13,836 nucleotides of DNA. Source: Dehalococcoidia bacterium CG2_30_46_19 (GTDB lineage: Bacteria; Chloroflexota; Dehalococcoidia; GIF9; AB-539-J10). Every line of letters starts with the position of its first letter. Position 1 is the stretch's first letter. Below are positions 1-8,933 of the stretch, piece by piece. The stretch covers positions 1 to 13,836 of the forward strand of contig MNYD01000087.1 of the NCBI GenBank assembly GCA_001872925.1. Direction: 5' to 3'. The notes below the pieces were generated by a model. The model was given only the letters and a program-made list of their open reading frames with translations, was not told the origin of the DNA and did no database searches. Made by a program: the position numbers and the translations under genes.

Positions 1-25
1 ATTAGCCAGGCTGAATCTTAATCCA

Positions 26-75
26 CTTCGGTTAGATTTTTCGTGATTCAACAACTTCTCCTTCGGTTAGATTTT
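26..75. repeat. pair of 15-bp direct repeats upstream of rpoB promoter
   Basis: CTTCGGTTAGATTTT occurs exactly at 26-40 and again at 61-75, a period of 35 bp. Its core GTTAGATT appears a third time at 117-124, where it forms the -10 region of the rpoB promoter. The first two copies have no recognisable -35 hexamer at the right distance, so they look more like regulator-binding sites or promoter relics than active promoters. The function is unknown. The repeat itself is seen directly; a regulatory role is inference. Confidence 0.5.
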
Positions 76-95
76 AGATGATTTAAATCGCGGAC

Positions 96-124
96 TTGAC
101 AAAAAAATCTGATAGTGTTAGATT
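96..124 (+). promoter_or_regulatory. rpoB operon promoter (extended -10 sigma70 type)
   Basis: A perfect -35 hexamer TTGACA lies at 96-101, followed by a 17-bp spacer and the -10 hexamer TAGATT at 119-124. TG at 116-117 gives an extended -10. Transcription should start near 131, leaving a leader of about 120 nt before rpoB. The -35 sits in GACTTGAC (93-100), whose exact inverted copy GTCAAGTC lies at 164-171 in the leader, so a dimeric regulator could span the start site. The rpoB ribosome binding site AAGGAG is at 239-244, 8 nt before the ATG. No rplJ or rplL gene is visible in the 252 bp upstream, so rpoB appears to have its own promoter here. Confidence 0.72.
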
Positions 125-252
125 GAAAGGTTGCGTTATGTTTTTCCTTTCCCTTCAATTTTGGTCAAGTCTAAATTCCCTCACTAGATATATTACAACA
201 CTTTAAATGCCTTAGGGTAACTTTTTTGATTTTATTTTAAGGAGTAAAGATT

Positions 253-3200
253 ATGGCTGTATTGTCCATACCTAAACATAGTTTAACAAAATCTTTTGCT
301 AAGCTTCCTGAGGTTGTCGAGATTCCTTCTCTTGTTCGGATTCAGTTTGATTCGTTTCGTTGGTTTCAGGAAGAAGGCTTAAAGGAACTTTTTGAGGGGA
401 TTCCCCCTATCTTGGATTATACGCGCAATAAATTAGAGCTGCGTTTCACTGATTATGAGTTTCATGAGCCAAAGCATTCTATTGAAGAATGCCTTACGCA
501 GGGCATGACTTATTCTTCTCCTCTTTATGTCACTGTTCAGCTAATAGTCAAGGAGACGGGAGAAATTAAACAACAGGAGTTATTCTTTGGTGACTTTCCG
601 TTAATGACGGATAGAGGAACTTTTATTATTTCTGGAGTGGAAAGGGTAGTAGTAAGCCAATTGAGCCGCTTTCCTGGCGTTTATTTCACTTTACAGAGGG
701 ATCCTGCTAGCGGGCGTGAGTTATGTTTTGCCAAGCTTGTTGCTGAGCATGGCTCTTGGCTCGATTTTGAGACTTCTGGCAGAGATGTTATCTCAGTGAG
801 ATTAGGCGGGAAGAGGAAAATGCTTGTCACCACTTTATTGCGTGCTATAGGCTTTGAAACCGACGAGGAGTTAATTAACCGATTCCAAGACGTAGATAAT
901 TCGCCTGATCATGCTTTTATTCGCTCCACAATAGAGCGGAATCCTTCGATTAGGACTAAAGGTGATGCCTTAGTTGATATCTACCGTAAATTTTCTTCTG
1001 GTGATCCTCCTAGTCTTGATAGTGCTCAATCATTGCTGAATAACTTTTTGTTTAATCCACGGCGTTATAGCTTGGGGAAAATAGGGCGCTACAAGCTTAA
1101 TAAGAAATTAAGGCTTCACCTTCCTCAAGACCAGCTCGGTTTAACACCCGAAGATCTGGTGGGAATAGTCCGTCAGATTATCTTAATAAATAAGCATGAA
1201 GATATCCCTGATGATATTGACCATCTTGGCAATCGGCGAGCACAAACAGTGGGTTTTTTGATACAGAGGCAATTTCAAGTTGGGTTGCTGCGGTTAGAGA
1301 GGGCCATCAAAGAACGGATGAGCATTCTTGGTCCCGAAGAGGCGACTCCAGCCTTGTTAATTAACATTCGCCCGTTAGTAGCTACTATGAGGGAGTTCCT
1401 TGGCAGGTCTCAGCTATCTCAATTTATGGATCAAACTAATCCACTGGCTGAATTAACTCATAAACGTCGCCTCTCTGCTATAGGTCCCGGAGGGTTATCA
1501 AGGGAGCAAGCTGGCTTTGAAGTTCGGGATGTGCATTATTCACATTATGGCAGGATTTGTCCTATAGAGACACCGGAGGGACCAAATATCGGGCTCATTG
1601 GGTCGTTAGCTACTTACGCCTCAGTCAATAAGTACGGTTTCATAGAAACACCTTACCGTAAGGTTATTCGTGAGGTTCCAAATATTGAAGATGAATTGTT
1701 GGGAAGAACAATTCAGGAGGATGTGACAAACAACAGCGGCGAGGTTGTAATCCAAGCAGGGACATTGATTACTAAGGAAATCGCTGACAAGCTTGCTTCT
1801 CTCCCCATGCAAACAATCAAAATAGTCCCCTTTGTTTCTGAGCAGATTGCTTACTTAGCCGCCGATGAAGAGGAGCAATATGCTATTGCTCCGGCTAATG
1901 CTCCTGTTAATAGCAGGAATGAGTTTATCCAGCAAAGGGTCGAAGTTAAGAAAGGTGATAAATATTTTAAGGAATCTGTTGACAAGGTAGATTTTATGGA
2001 TGTCTCTCCCAAACAGATATTTGGCGTTGCTGCCTCGCTTGTTCCATTTTTGGAGCACGACGATGCTAATCGCGCTTTAATGGGTTGCAACATGCAACGC
2101 CAAGCTGTGCCTTTGTTATTTCCCCAGGCCCCCCTGGTAGCCACAGGTATGGAAAAAGAGGTGGCTAAATACAGTGCGCAGGCAATATTTTCTCCCTGTG
2201 ACGGTGTAGTGACTTCAGCAACCGGTTCGCAAATCATAATTAAGGATGAGGAAGACAAGGAGCACGTTTATAAGTTGGATAAATTTGTTAGAACCAACCA
2301 AGGAACATGTGTTAACCAATGTTCCATAGTAAATAAAGGGGACAAGGTTAGAAAAGGGCAACCACTTGTTAACAGCAGTGCAGTGGAGGGAGAAGAGCTT
2401 GCCTTGGGGCAAAATGTTATTTGTGCCTTTATGAGCTGGAGGGGGTACAATTTTGAAGATGCCATCGTTCTTAGTAAAAGATTAGTCACAGATGAAGTTT
2501 TCACTTCTATCCATATAGAGAAATACGTGATTGAGGCACGTGACACGAAGCTTGGTCCTGAAGAAATTACCAGAGACATACCAAATGTAAGCGAAGAAAG
2601 CCTTAGCGAGCTTGATGAGCAGGGCATTATACGAATAGGGGCTGAAGTAAGCCCCAATGATATATTAGTGGGGAAGATTACCCCTAAGGGTGAAACTGAG
2701 CCTTCTGCGGAGGAGAAGTTATTACGAGCTATATTCGGCGAAAAGACACGTCTGGTGAAGGACAGTTCTCTCAGAGTAGCAGCTGGTGGAGGGGGAAAGG
2801 TTATCGATGTAAAGGTATTCTCTCGTGATAGCCATGACGAAATGTCGATTGGAGTAAATAAGCTTATATGGGTATGGCTTGCTCAGAAACGTAAGGTATC
2901 AGTGGGCGATAAAATGTCAGGCAGGCACGGCAATAAAGGTGTTGTTTCAATTATATTGCCTGAGGAGGATATGCCTTACTTATCTGATGGTACGCCTGTG
3001 GATATTGTCCTTAATCCTCTCGGCGTCCCATCTCGAATGAACCTAGGACAGGTTTTGGAAGCTCATTTAGGTTGGGTAGCGCGTGTCTTGGGCTTCAAAG
3101 CAATTAACCCCATTTTTGATGGAGCTGATATTACTGAGGTTGAAGATTATTTAGCCATGTCCTGGATAGCATGGCAAGCTGGCGCTGTCTCTCTATATCA

Positions 3201-3909
3201 CGGTGGTTTAACTGACGGTGTAACTGATTTTGAGAAGATTGACGCTTGGCTCACTGCCCGAGGATTTGATGGGAGGGAGACAGAGGAAATGATGGATGGG
3301 AAACATAAAGGGAAGGCTAGAGAGGCTGCTCTTCGTTTATGGCTTGAAGATTTGGGCATAAATTCTCGGGATTTGAGCAAGGATGAATTGGAACAGAAAA
3401 CGCAGGAGGTTTACAAAGAGCGAAGACTTTATCCACCTATCTTTGGAAAGATGGAACTTAGAGACGGGCGAACTGGGAAGCCTTTTGACCAGCCCGTGAC
3501 TGTTGGTGTTATGTATATGATGAAATTGATACACCTTGTTTCAGACAAAGTGCATGCCCGCTCTACCGGGCCATATTCGCTTATTACCCAGCAACCACTG
3601 GGTGGAAAAGCTCGATTTGGCGGTCAGCGCTTCGGAGAAATGGAGGTGTGGGCTTTGGAGGGTCACGGTGCAGCTTCTACACTTCAGGAAATGCTTAGTA
3701 TAAAATCGGATGACATTAATGGTCGCTCTAGAGCTTACGAAGCTATCGTTAAAGGTGAAGACATTCATCATCCTGGTGTTCCAGAAGCGTGTAAGGTGTT
3801 GTTTATGGAGCTGCGTAGCTTAGGGCTTGCCGTGGAATTGCTTAACGAAGGAAGGAGCCAGGCAAGCCTCTCTACAGTGGGTACTTCGGAAGATTCAAAG
3901 CTGGAATAA
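253..3909 (+). CDS. rpoB: DNA-directed RNA polymerase subunit beta
   Basis: The beta subunit of RNA polymerase forms half of the catalytic cleft with RpoC and binds the RNA 3' end and rifamycins. The protein has 1218 residues, shorter than the 1342 of E. coli, as in many lineages without the E. coli insertions. The rifampicin-binding region is clear at about 384-410 (SQLSQFMD at 386-393, THKRR with H403, S408). The positions most often mutated in resistance (equivalents of E. coli D516, H526, S531) carry susceptible-type residues, while N518, S522 and L533 are replaced by T, A and I. Later landmarks are ETPEGPNIGL (439-448), KMSGRHGNKG (887-896) and the C-terminal RFGEMEVWALEG block near 1126-1137 that contacts RpoC. 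The ATG at 253 is supported by AAGGAG 8 nt upstream. It is first in an operon with rpoC and ruvB. Confidence 0.98.
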   Translation: MAVLSIPKHSLTKSFAKLPEVVEIPSLVRIQFDSFRWFQEEGLKELFEGIPPILDYTRNKLELRFTDYEFHEPKHSIEECLTQGMTYSSPLYVTVQLIVKETGEIKQQELFFGDFPLMTDRGTFIISGVERVVVSQLSRFPGVYFTLQRDPASGRELCFAKLVAEHGSWLDFETSGRDVISVRLGGKRKMLVTTLLRAIGFETDEELINRFQDVDNSPDHAFIRSTIERNPSIRTKGDALVDIYRKFSSGDPPSLDSAQSLLNNFLFNPRRYSLGKIGRYKLNKKLRLHLPQDQLGLTPEDLVGIVRQIILINKHEDIPDDIDHLGNRRAQTVGFLIQRQFQVGLLRLERAIKERMSILGPEEATPALLINIRPLVATMREFLGRSQLSQFMDQTNPLAELTHKRRLSAIGPGGLSREQAGFEVRDVHYSHYGRICPIETPEGPNIGLIGSLATYASVNKYGFIETPYRKVIREVPNIEDELLGRTIQEDVTNNSGEVVIQAGTLITKEIADKLASLPMQTIKIVPFVSEQIAYLAADEEEQYAIAPANAPVNSRNEFIQQRVEVKKGDKYFKESVDKVDFMDVSPKQIFGVAASLVPFLEHDDANRALMGCNMQRQAVPLLFPQAPLVATGMEKEVAKYSAQAIFSPCDGVVTSATGSQIIIKDEEDKEHVYKLDKFVRTNQGTCVNQCSIVNKGDKVRKGQPLVNSSAVEGEELALGQNVICAFMSWRGYNFEDAIVLSKRLVTDEVFTSIHIEKYVIEARDTKLGPEEITRDIPNVSEESLSELDEQGIIRIGAEVSPNDILVGKITPKGETEPSAEEKLLRAIFGEKTRLVKDSSLRVAAGGGGKVIDVKVFSRDSHDEMSIGVNKLIWVWLAQKRKVSVGDKMSGRHGNKGVVSIILPEEDMPYLSDGTPVDIVLNPLGVPSRMNLGQVLEAHLGWVARVLGFKAINPIFDGADITEVEDYLAMSWIAWQAGAVSLYHGGLTDGVTDFEKIDAWLTARGFDGRETEEMMDGKHKGKAREAALRLWLEDLGINSRDLSKDELEQKTQEVYKERRLYPPIFGKMELRDGRTGKPFDQPVTVGVMYMMKLIHLVSDKVHARSTGPYSLITQQPLGGKARFGGQRFGEMEVWALEGHGAASTLQEMLSIKSDDINGRSRAYEAIVKGEDIHHPGVPEACKVLFMELRSLGLAVELLNEGRSQASLSTVGTSEDSKLE

Positions 3910-3929
3910 AAATCGAGGTGTAACAGAAA

Positions 3930-6900
3930 ATGTCTGATTTTGATGATTTTGATGCCATTAGGATAAGCCTTGCCTCGCCAGATCAGGTCAGGAGTTGGTC
4001 TCATGGCGAAGTAACTAAGGCGGAGACCATAAATTACCGCACTTTGAAGCCGGAAAGGGACGGCTTATTTTGTGAAAAGATTTTTGGTCCTGTCAAAGAC
4101 TACGAATGTCATTGTGGGCGGTATAAAAAGATACGTTACAAAGGCGTCATCTGTGAGAAATGCGGTGTTGAGGTTGGTCCTTCTAGTATGCGAAGGGAAC
4201 GCATGGGACATATCGAATTAGCGGCACCGGTTGCCCATATCTGGTTTACGAAGCTTGTGCCCAGCCCGGTCAGTCTTCTCCTCGATGTCTCGCCTCGAAA
4301 CTTGGAAGGAGTTATCTACTTTGCTCGATATATCGTTATTTCCGTTGATGAAGAAGCTCGTCAGAAGAAGAGTGAACAGATTGATAAAGATAAAGATCGG
4401 GGAATAGCCGAGCAAGAAAAAAAGGTGAACAAGCAAGTTGAGAAGTTACAAGCCAAATTGGAGGCTACTCCCGAAGACGAAGACATAATTAAGAAGATAA
4501 ATCAGCTAAGGGCCAAATTTGAGGAGAGTAAGGTAGAGATTGAAGAGGAATGGAAAGCGAGGAGGGATGAAGTAAAAAGTTTGAAGCGATGCGAAATACT
4601 CACCGAGGAAAAATATCAGGAACTTAAGGATAAATATGGTGATATTCTACGAATTGGCACCGGCGCTGAAGCTATCGAAGAGATACTGAGAGGGATTGAT
4701 ATTGATAGTTTGCATGGGGAACTTCTTGAGGAATTAAAGAATGCCTCCGGGCAAAATCGTAGGAAGTTAAGCAAGCGGCTACAGCTAGTGGAAGACTTTA
4801 AAGTTAGTGGGAATAAACCTGAATGGATGATTTTAACTGTGCTTCCGGTACTGCCTCCGTCACTTCGTCCTGTAGTTCAACTGGATGGTGGGCGCTTTGT
4901 TATCAGTGATGTTAACGACCTTTATCGGCGCATCATCAATCGCAATAATCGTCTCCGTCGTCTCATAGCATTAGGTGCACCAGAGGTTATTATCCGTAAC
5001 GAAAAGCGAATGCTACAGGAAGCTGTTGATGCTCTTATTGATAATGGAAGGAGGGGGCGTCCGGTAACTACTGGAACCAAGCATGTACTGAAATCTTTAT
5101 CGGCTATGCTGAAAGGGAAGCAGGGTCGGTTTCGTCAAAATCTTTTAGGAAAGAGGGTGGATTATAGTGGGCGTTCAGTAATCGTTGTTGGTCCGAATCT
5201 CAAGCTTCACCAATGTGGGTTGCCAAGGCGCATGGCTTTAGAGCTATTTAAACCTTTCGTGATGCATAAGCTTATCGAGATGGGCTATGCTAATAACTTA
5301 AAGATTGCTCGAACCTTGGTAGAAAAGGGTGATCCCGAAATTTGGGATTTACTCAACGAAGTAGTCAAAGAGCGTCCAGTGTTACTCAATCGTGCACCTA
5401 CACTACATCGGTTGAGCGTTCAAGCTTTCGAACCGGTGTTAATTGATGGTGATGCTATCCAAATTCACCCTTTAGTTTGTGCTGCCTTCAACGCTGATTT
5501 TGATGGTGACCAAATGGCAGTCCATATTCCTCTATCTAAATTAGCGGTGGAGGAAGCCAGGAAACTTATGCTCAGTACTCGTAATATGCTGCTGCCAAGT
5601 TGTGGTGAGCCGATAGTCGTGCCTAGTTTAGATATAGTCCTCGGGTGCTATTATCTCACTACGGTTAAGCCTGGAGCCAAAGGAACGGGAAAAGTATGCA
5701 GTAATCTTGAGGAAGCTAGGCTTGCTTATGAGTTAGGTTTTATTGAGCTTGGTGCCCAGATTACAGTACGAGATGAGCGCTCAGAGAAAATGGAGACCAC
5801 TGTGGGGCGAATTTTATTTAACGATATTTTGCCTCCCGAGCTTCGTGCCTATGATAAAGTAATGGACAAGGCATCCTTAAAATCATTGGTATCTGATTGT
5901 ATTCGCTTATTGGGTGAGGAGGCTACGGCTCCTATCCTTGATGACCTCAAACAATTGGGGTTTGACTACATTACGAAGTCAGGTATTTCTATTGCAATGG
6001 ATGATATTAATGAACCCGCTAACAAGAGCAAGCTTCTTAAAGAGGCTGAGCAGCAAATTGGTGTTGTGGAGGAGCAATTTAATCAAGGATTGATTACTGA
6101 GGAGGAGCGTTATGAAAGTGCTGTTCAGACATGGATGAAAACTACTTATGAAATTACTGATAGTGTAGCGAAATCCCTGGAATCTTTTGGGGGGATCTAT
6201 ATGATGGCTGACTCAGGAGCCAGGGGAAATATCTCTCAGATAACACAGATGGTGGGGATGCGTGGGTTAATGGCTGACCCATCAGGAAGGATAATAGAAT
6301 TTCCCATTAAGTCCAGTTTTCGTGATGGTTTATCACCTATGGAGTACTTTATTTCCACCCATGGTGCTCGTAAAGGATTAGCAGATACTGCCTTGAGAAC
6401 ATCAGACAGTGGTTATCTTACTAGACGTCTTGTAGATGTTGCCCAGGATGTCATTATAACTGAAGAAGATTGTGGTACCACTGAAGGAGTCTGGATATCA
6501 AGAGGAGCTGAAGAAGAATACCTGCCTCCATTTAACGAACGGATTTTTGGTTATCTTGCTGCAAATAAGGTCGTTGAGCCTGGTACCGGGAGGGTTATCG
6601 TCGATCGCAATGAGGAAATTGATGAAGAAAAAGCTAGGGAAATCATTGAGGCTGACATTACTCAGGTATATGCAAGGTCTCCTCTTAGCTGTCATTCGCG
6701 GTTCGGTGTTTGTCGAAGGTGCTATGGTAGAGACTTAGCGAAAAGAAAGCTGGTGCAGCTTCACACTGCTGTAGGCATTATTGCTGCTCAGAGCATTGGT
6801 GAACCAGGTACCCAACTTACCCTGCGAACTTTCCATACTGGGGGTGTGGTGGGTGTTGATATCACCAGTGGTTTGCCTCGTGTGGAAGAACTTCTTGAGG

Positions 6901-7829
6901 CGAGGACGCCAAAGCGTTGTGCTATCGTTTCTGAAATCGATGGCATGGCTGAAGTAGTTGCCAGTGGAGAAGGGAACCTGATTAAAGTAGTCAGTTCAGA
7001 GTTTTATCAGGACGAGTATCTATTTCCACCAGAGGCAAAATTAGCTGTTGAAGAGGGACAGTTGATTGATGCTGGCACTACTCTCTTTCATCCTGAAGTA
7101 TCCTCGAGTGAAGCTGAAGAAGAATTGCCTGCAGTGAAATCAGAGGCTATAGTAGCAAAGACGGCAGGGCAAGTTGTGATTGAGGATGATCGTCTTTACA
7201 TCAGGCATGGGGAGAGAGAAGAAAAGGAGTATTTTGCGCCACATGATTTACGTGTGCTCATTAAATCTGGTTACGAAGTGAAAGCAGGTGAACAGCTTAC
7301 TGAGGGAACCGTCGACCCCCACAGCATCTTGCGAGTTATGGGCAAGGAAGCAGTCCAGCATTATCTAATAAATGAGGTACAAAAAGTATATCGCTCTCAA
7401 GGTGTGAGCATACATGATAAGCACATTGCGGTCATTGCCCGTCAGATGTTGAGCAAAGTCAGGGTTATTTCTACTGGAGATACAGAGCTGTTGCCCGAGG
7501 AATTGATTGACCGAATTAATTATGAAGAAGTGAATGCGAAAGTACTGGCTGAGGGTGGTGAGCCAGCGATAGCAGAGGCAGTTCTTTTAGGAGTAACCAG
7601 AGTTAGCTTGCGTAAAGAGAGCTGGTTATCTGCTGCTTCTTTTCAGGAAACGGATCATGTTCTTCGCAATGCCGCGATTAAAGGCAAGATAGATAGGCTT
7701 TATGGATTAAAGGAAAATGTTATTCTTGGTAGGATTATCCCGGCTGGTGTGTTAAATGACCAAGAAAGTGTAGTTGGCTTGCAGCTAGACACTCAGGCTT
7801 CATCCGGTGAGGAGGGAAATGAAGTATGA
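3930..7829 (+). CDS. rpoC: DNA-directed RNA polymerase subunit beta'
   Basis: The beta' subunit carries the catalytic magnesium site of RNA polymerase. The active-site motif NADFDGDQMAVH has its three metal-binding aspartates at D523, D525 and D527. Two zinc sites are complete: C60, C62, C75, C78 near the N-terminus and C848, C921, C928, C931 in the second half. The trigger loop (FHTGG at 968-972) runs straight into GLPRVEELLEAR, so the large E. coli trigger-loop insertion is absent. Residues of about 140-220 form a Lys/Glu-rich, probably coiled-coil insertion after the zinc-ribbon region, of a kind also known in Actinobacteria and Chloroflexota. The length is 1299 residues. The gene follows rpoB by 20 bp, with GAGGTG at 3915-3920 as ribosome binding site, and its stop codon overlaps the ruvB start. 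Confidence 0.98.
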   Translation: MSDFDDFDAIRISLASPDQVRSWSHGEVTKAETINYRTLKPERDGLFCEKIFGPVKDYECHCGRYKKIRYKGVICEKCGVEVGPSSMRRERMGHIELAAPVAHIWFTKLVPSPVSLLLDVSPRNLEGVIYFARYIVISVDEEARQKKSEQIDKDKDRGIAEQEKKVNKQVEKLQAKLEATPEDEDIIKKINQLRAKFEESKVEIEEEWKARRDEVKSLKRCEILTEEKYQELKDKYGDILRIGTGAEAIEEILRGIDIDSLHGELLEELKNASGQNRRKLSKRLQLVEDFKVSGNKPEWMILTVLPVLPPSLRPVVQLDGGRFVISDVNDLYRRIINRNNRLRRLIALGAPEVIIRNEKRMLQEAVDALIDNGRRGRPVTTGTKHVLKSLSAMLKGKQGRFRQNLLGKRVDYSGRSVIVVGPNLKLHQCGLPRRMALELFKPFVMHKLIEMGYANNLKIARTLVEKGDPEIWDLLNEVVKERPVLLNRAPTLHRLSVQAFEPVLIDGDAIQIHPLVCAAFNADFDGDQMAVHIPLSKLAVEEARKLMLSTRNMLLPSCGEPIVVPSLDIVLGCYYLTTVKPGAKGTGKVCSNLEEARLAYELGFIELGAQITVRDERSEKMETTVGRILFNDILPPELRAYDKVMDKASLKSLVSDCIRLLGEEATAPILDDLKQLGFDYITKSGISIAMDDINEPANKSKLLKEAEQQIGVVEEQFNQGLITEEERYESAVQTWMKTTYEITDSVAKSLESFGGIYMMADSGARGNISQITQMVGMRGLMADPSGRIIEFPIKSSFRDGLSPMEYFISTHGARKGLADTALRTSDSGYLTRRLVDVAQDVIITEEDCGTTEGVWISRGAEEEYLPPFNERIFGYLAANKVVEPGTGRVIVDRNEEIDEEKAREIIEADITQVYARSPLSCHSRFGVCRRCYGRDLAKRKLVQLHTAVGIIAAQSIGEPGTQLTLRTFHTGGVVGVDITSGLPRVEELLEARTPKRCAIVSEIDGMAEVVASGEGNLIKVVSSEFYQDEYLFPPEAKLAVEEGQLIDAGTTLFHPEVSSSEAEEELPAVKSEAIVAKTAGQVVIEDDRLYIRHGEREEKEYFAPHDLRVLIKSGYEVKAGEQLTEGTVDPHSILRVMGKEAVQHYLINEVQKVYRSQGVSIHDKHIAVIARQMLSKVRVISTGDTELLPEELIDRINYEEVNAKVLAEGGEPAIAEAVLLGVTRVSLRKESWLSAASFQETDHVLRNAAIKGKIDRLYGLKENVILGRIIPAGVLNDQESVVGLQLDTQASSGEEGNEV

Positions 7830-8854
7830 GGGTAGTTTCAGGCAAGCAAGTTTCTGAGGATGTGCCTATTGATTTAGGCCTTCGGCCTAAGCGCCTTGGT
7901 GAATTTGTTGGTCAACAAGAAGTTAAGCAGAATTTAAACATAGCCATTGCAGCAGCACAAAAAAGAGGCGAATCTTTAGACCATGTTTTGTTCTGTGGCC
8001 CTCCTGGATTGGGAAAAACCACCCTGGCACATATTATCGCTGCTGAGATGGGAGTTAACATTAAGGTAAGCTCAGGACCAGCCATAGAACGTCCTGGGGA
8101 CTTAGCGGCTATTATTACTAGCTTACGGAGCGGTGACATTTTCTTTATTGATGAAATTCATCGGCTTAGCCATTTGGTGGAGGAAAAGCTTTACCCAGCG
8201 CTGGAGGATTTCGTTTTTGATATTTTTTTGGGTAAAGGTCCGGCAGCCCGAAGCTTGCGTTTGAACCTACCTTGCTTTACCTTAATCGGGGCTACAACAC
8301 GCTTTGCCTTGCTAACTCCTCCCCTTCGTGACAGGTTTGGAGCCACGTACCATCTTGACTTCTATGATGAATTAGCGATAAAGCTGATTCTAAAACGTAC
8401 TGCTGCTTTTCTGAAGATACCTGCTACGGAGGAGGGGATAGAACAGATTGCTCAGCGTGCTCGAGGCACTCCCCGGGTAGCCAACCGTCTATTAAAAAGA
8501 GTACGAGACTACGCTCAGGTTATGGCTGACGGGGTGGTAACCAAGGAAATAGCTATTGAAGGACTTTCAAAACTGGGAGTGGATTCTATAGGTCTGGACG
8601 ATGTAGATTGCAAAGTATTACGCACCCTGATTGATAAATTTGGCGGTGGTCCCGTGGGTTTAGAGACTATCGCTGCTTCCATTAGCGAGGATGCTGATAC
8701 AATTATGGATGTTTATGAACCCTATCTTCTCCAGCTAGGATTTTTAGAGCGCACTCCTCGAGGCAGGGTGGTTACTAAGCTTGCTTACGAGCATCTAGGT
8801 TTACCTTGTCCTAAAACCTCTCAGGCACAAACAAGTTTATGGAAACAAGCCTAG
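7826..8854 (+). CDS. ruvB: Holliday junction branch migration ATPase RuvB
   Basis: RuvB is the hexameric AAA+ motor that, with RuvA, drives branch migration of Holliday junctions during recombinational repair. The 342-residue protein matches the family length. Walker A GPPGLGKTT starts at G58 (K64). Walker B ends in DEIH at 109-112. Sensor 1 is GATTR, LRDRFG near 167-172 contains the expected arginine finger, and GTPRVANRL is the sensor 2 region. A C-terminal winged-helix DNA-binding domain ends with the typical ERTPRGRVVT segment. The start ATG overlaps the rpoC stop in an ATGA arrangement (7826-7829), which implies translational coupling and cotranscription with RNA polymerase. ruvA and ruvC are not in this window. 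Confidence 0.97.
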   Translation: MRVVSGKQVSEDVPIDLGLRPKRLGEFVGQQEVKQNLNIAIAAAQKRGESLDHVLFCGPPGLGKTTLAHIIAAEMGVNIKVSSGPAIERPGDLAAIITSLRSGDIFFIDEIHRLSHLVEEKLYPALEDFVFDIFLGKGPAARSLRLNLPCFTLIGATTRFALLTPPLRDRFGATYHLDFYDELAIKLILKRTAAFLKIPATEEGIEQIAQRARGTPRVANRLLKRVRDYAQVMADGVVTKEIAIEGLSKLGVDSIGLDDVDCKVLRTLIDKFGGGPVGLETIAASISEDADTIMDVYEPYLLQLGFLERTPRGRVVTKLAYEHLGLPCPKTSQAQTSLWKQA

Positions 8855-8867
8855 GAAAAGCAAAGTG

Positions 8868-8920
8868 CAAAAATCAAAATGAGAAAGGTTTTACATTTTA
8901 ATTTGTCATTTTGACTTTTT
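8868..8920. terminator. AT-rich inverted repeat, possible bidirectional terminator
   Basis: The arm CAAAAATCAAAATGA (8868-8882) is mirrored by TCATTTTGACTTTTT (8906-8920). CAAAATGA/TCATTTTG pairs perfectly, and a single extra C is bulged in the outer A/T part. The loop is about 23 nt. A T-rich tract follows on the + strand and an A-rich tract precedes it, so transcripts from both convergent genes would end in U-rich RNA. The stem has little GC, so termination strength is doubtful. It may instead be a dispersed intergenic repeat. Confidence 0.4.
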
Positions 8921-8933
8921 ATTTTTGATGTTC

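Noticed and set aside
138..206. A 22-codon leader ORF (start ATG at 138) in the rpoB leader.
   Set aside because: Its AAAGG ribosome binding site would lie upstream of the predicted transcription start, and the peptide shows no regulatory codon run.
1408..1476. Possible rifampicin-resistance substitutions in RpoB (T, A and I at the equivalents of E. coli 518, 522 and 533).
   Set aside because: The main resistance positions carry susceptible-type residues, and the changes are conservative enough to be lineage variation; a resistance claim cannot be made from sequence alone.
1851..2258. Antisense open reading frame of 135 codons inside rpoB, and similar long antisense frames at 2268-2657 and elsewhere.
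   Set aside because: They lie entirely opposite strongly conserved rpoB or rpoC codons, resemble no protein family and have no convincing ribosome binding sites.
6472..6738. An 88-codon + strand reading frame within rpoC.
   Set aside because: It is a shifted reading of the rpoC zinc-site region, where the rpoC frame is conserved and uninterrupted; the shifted product matches nothing.
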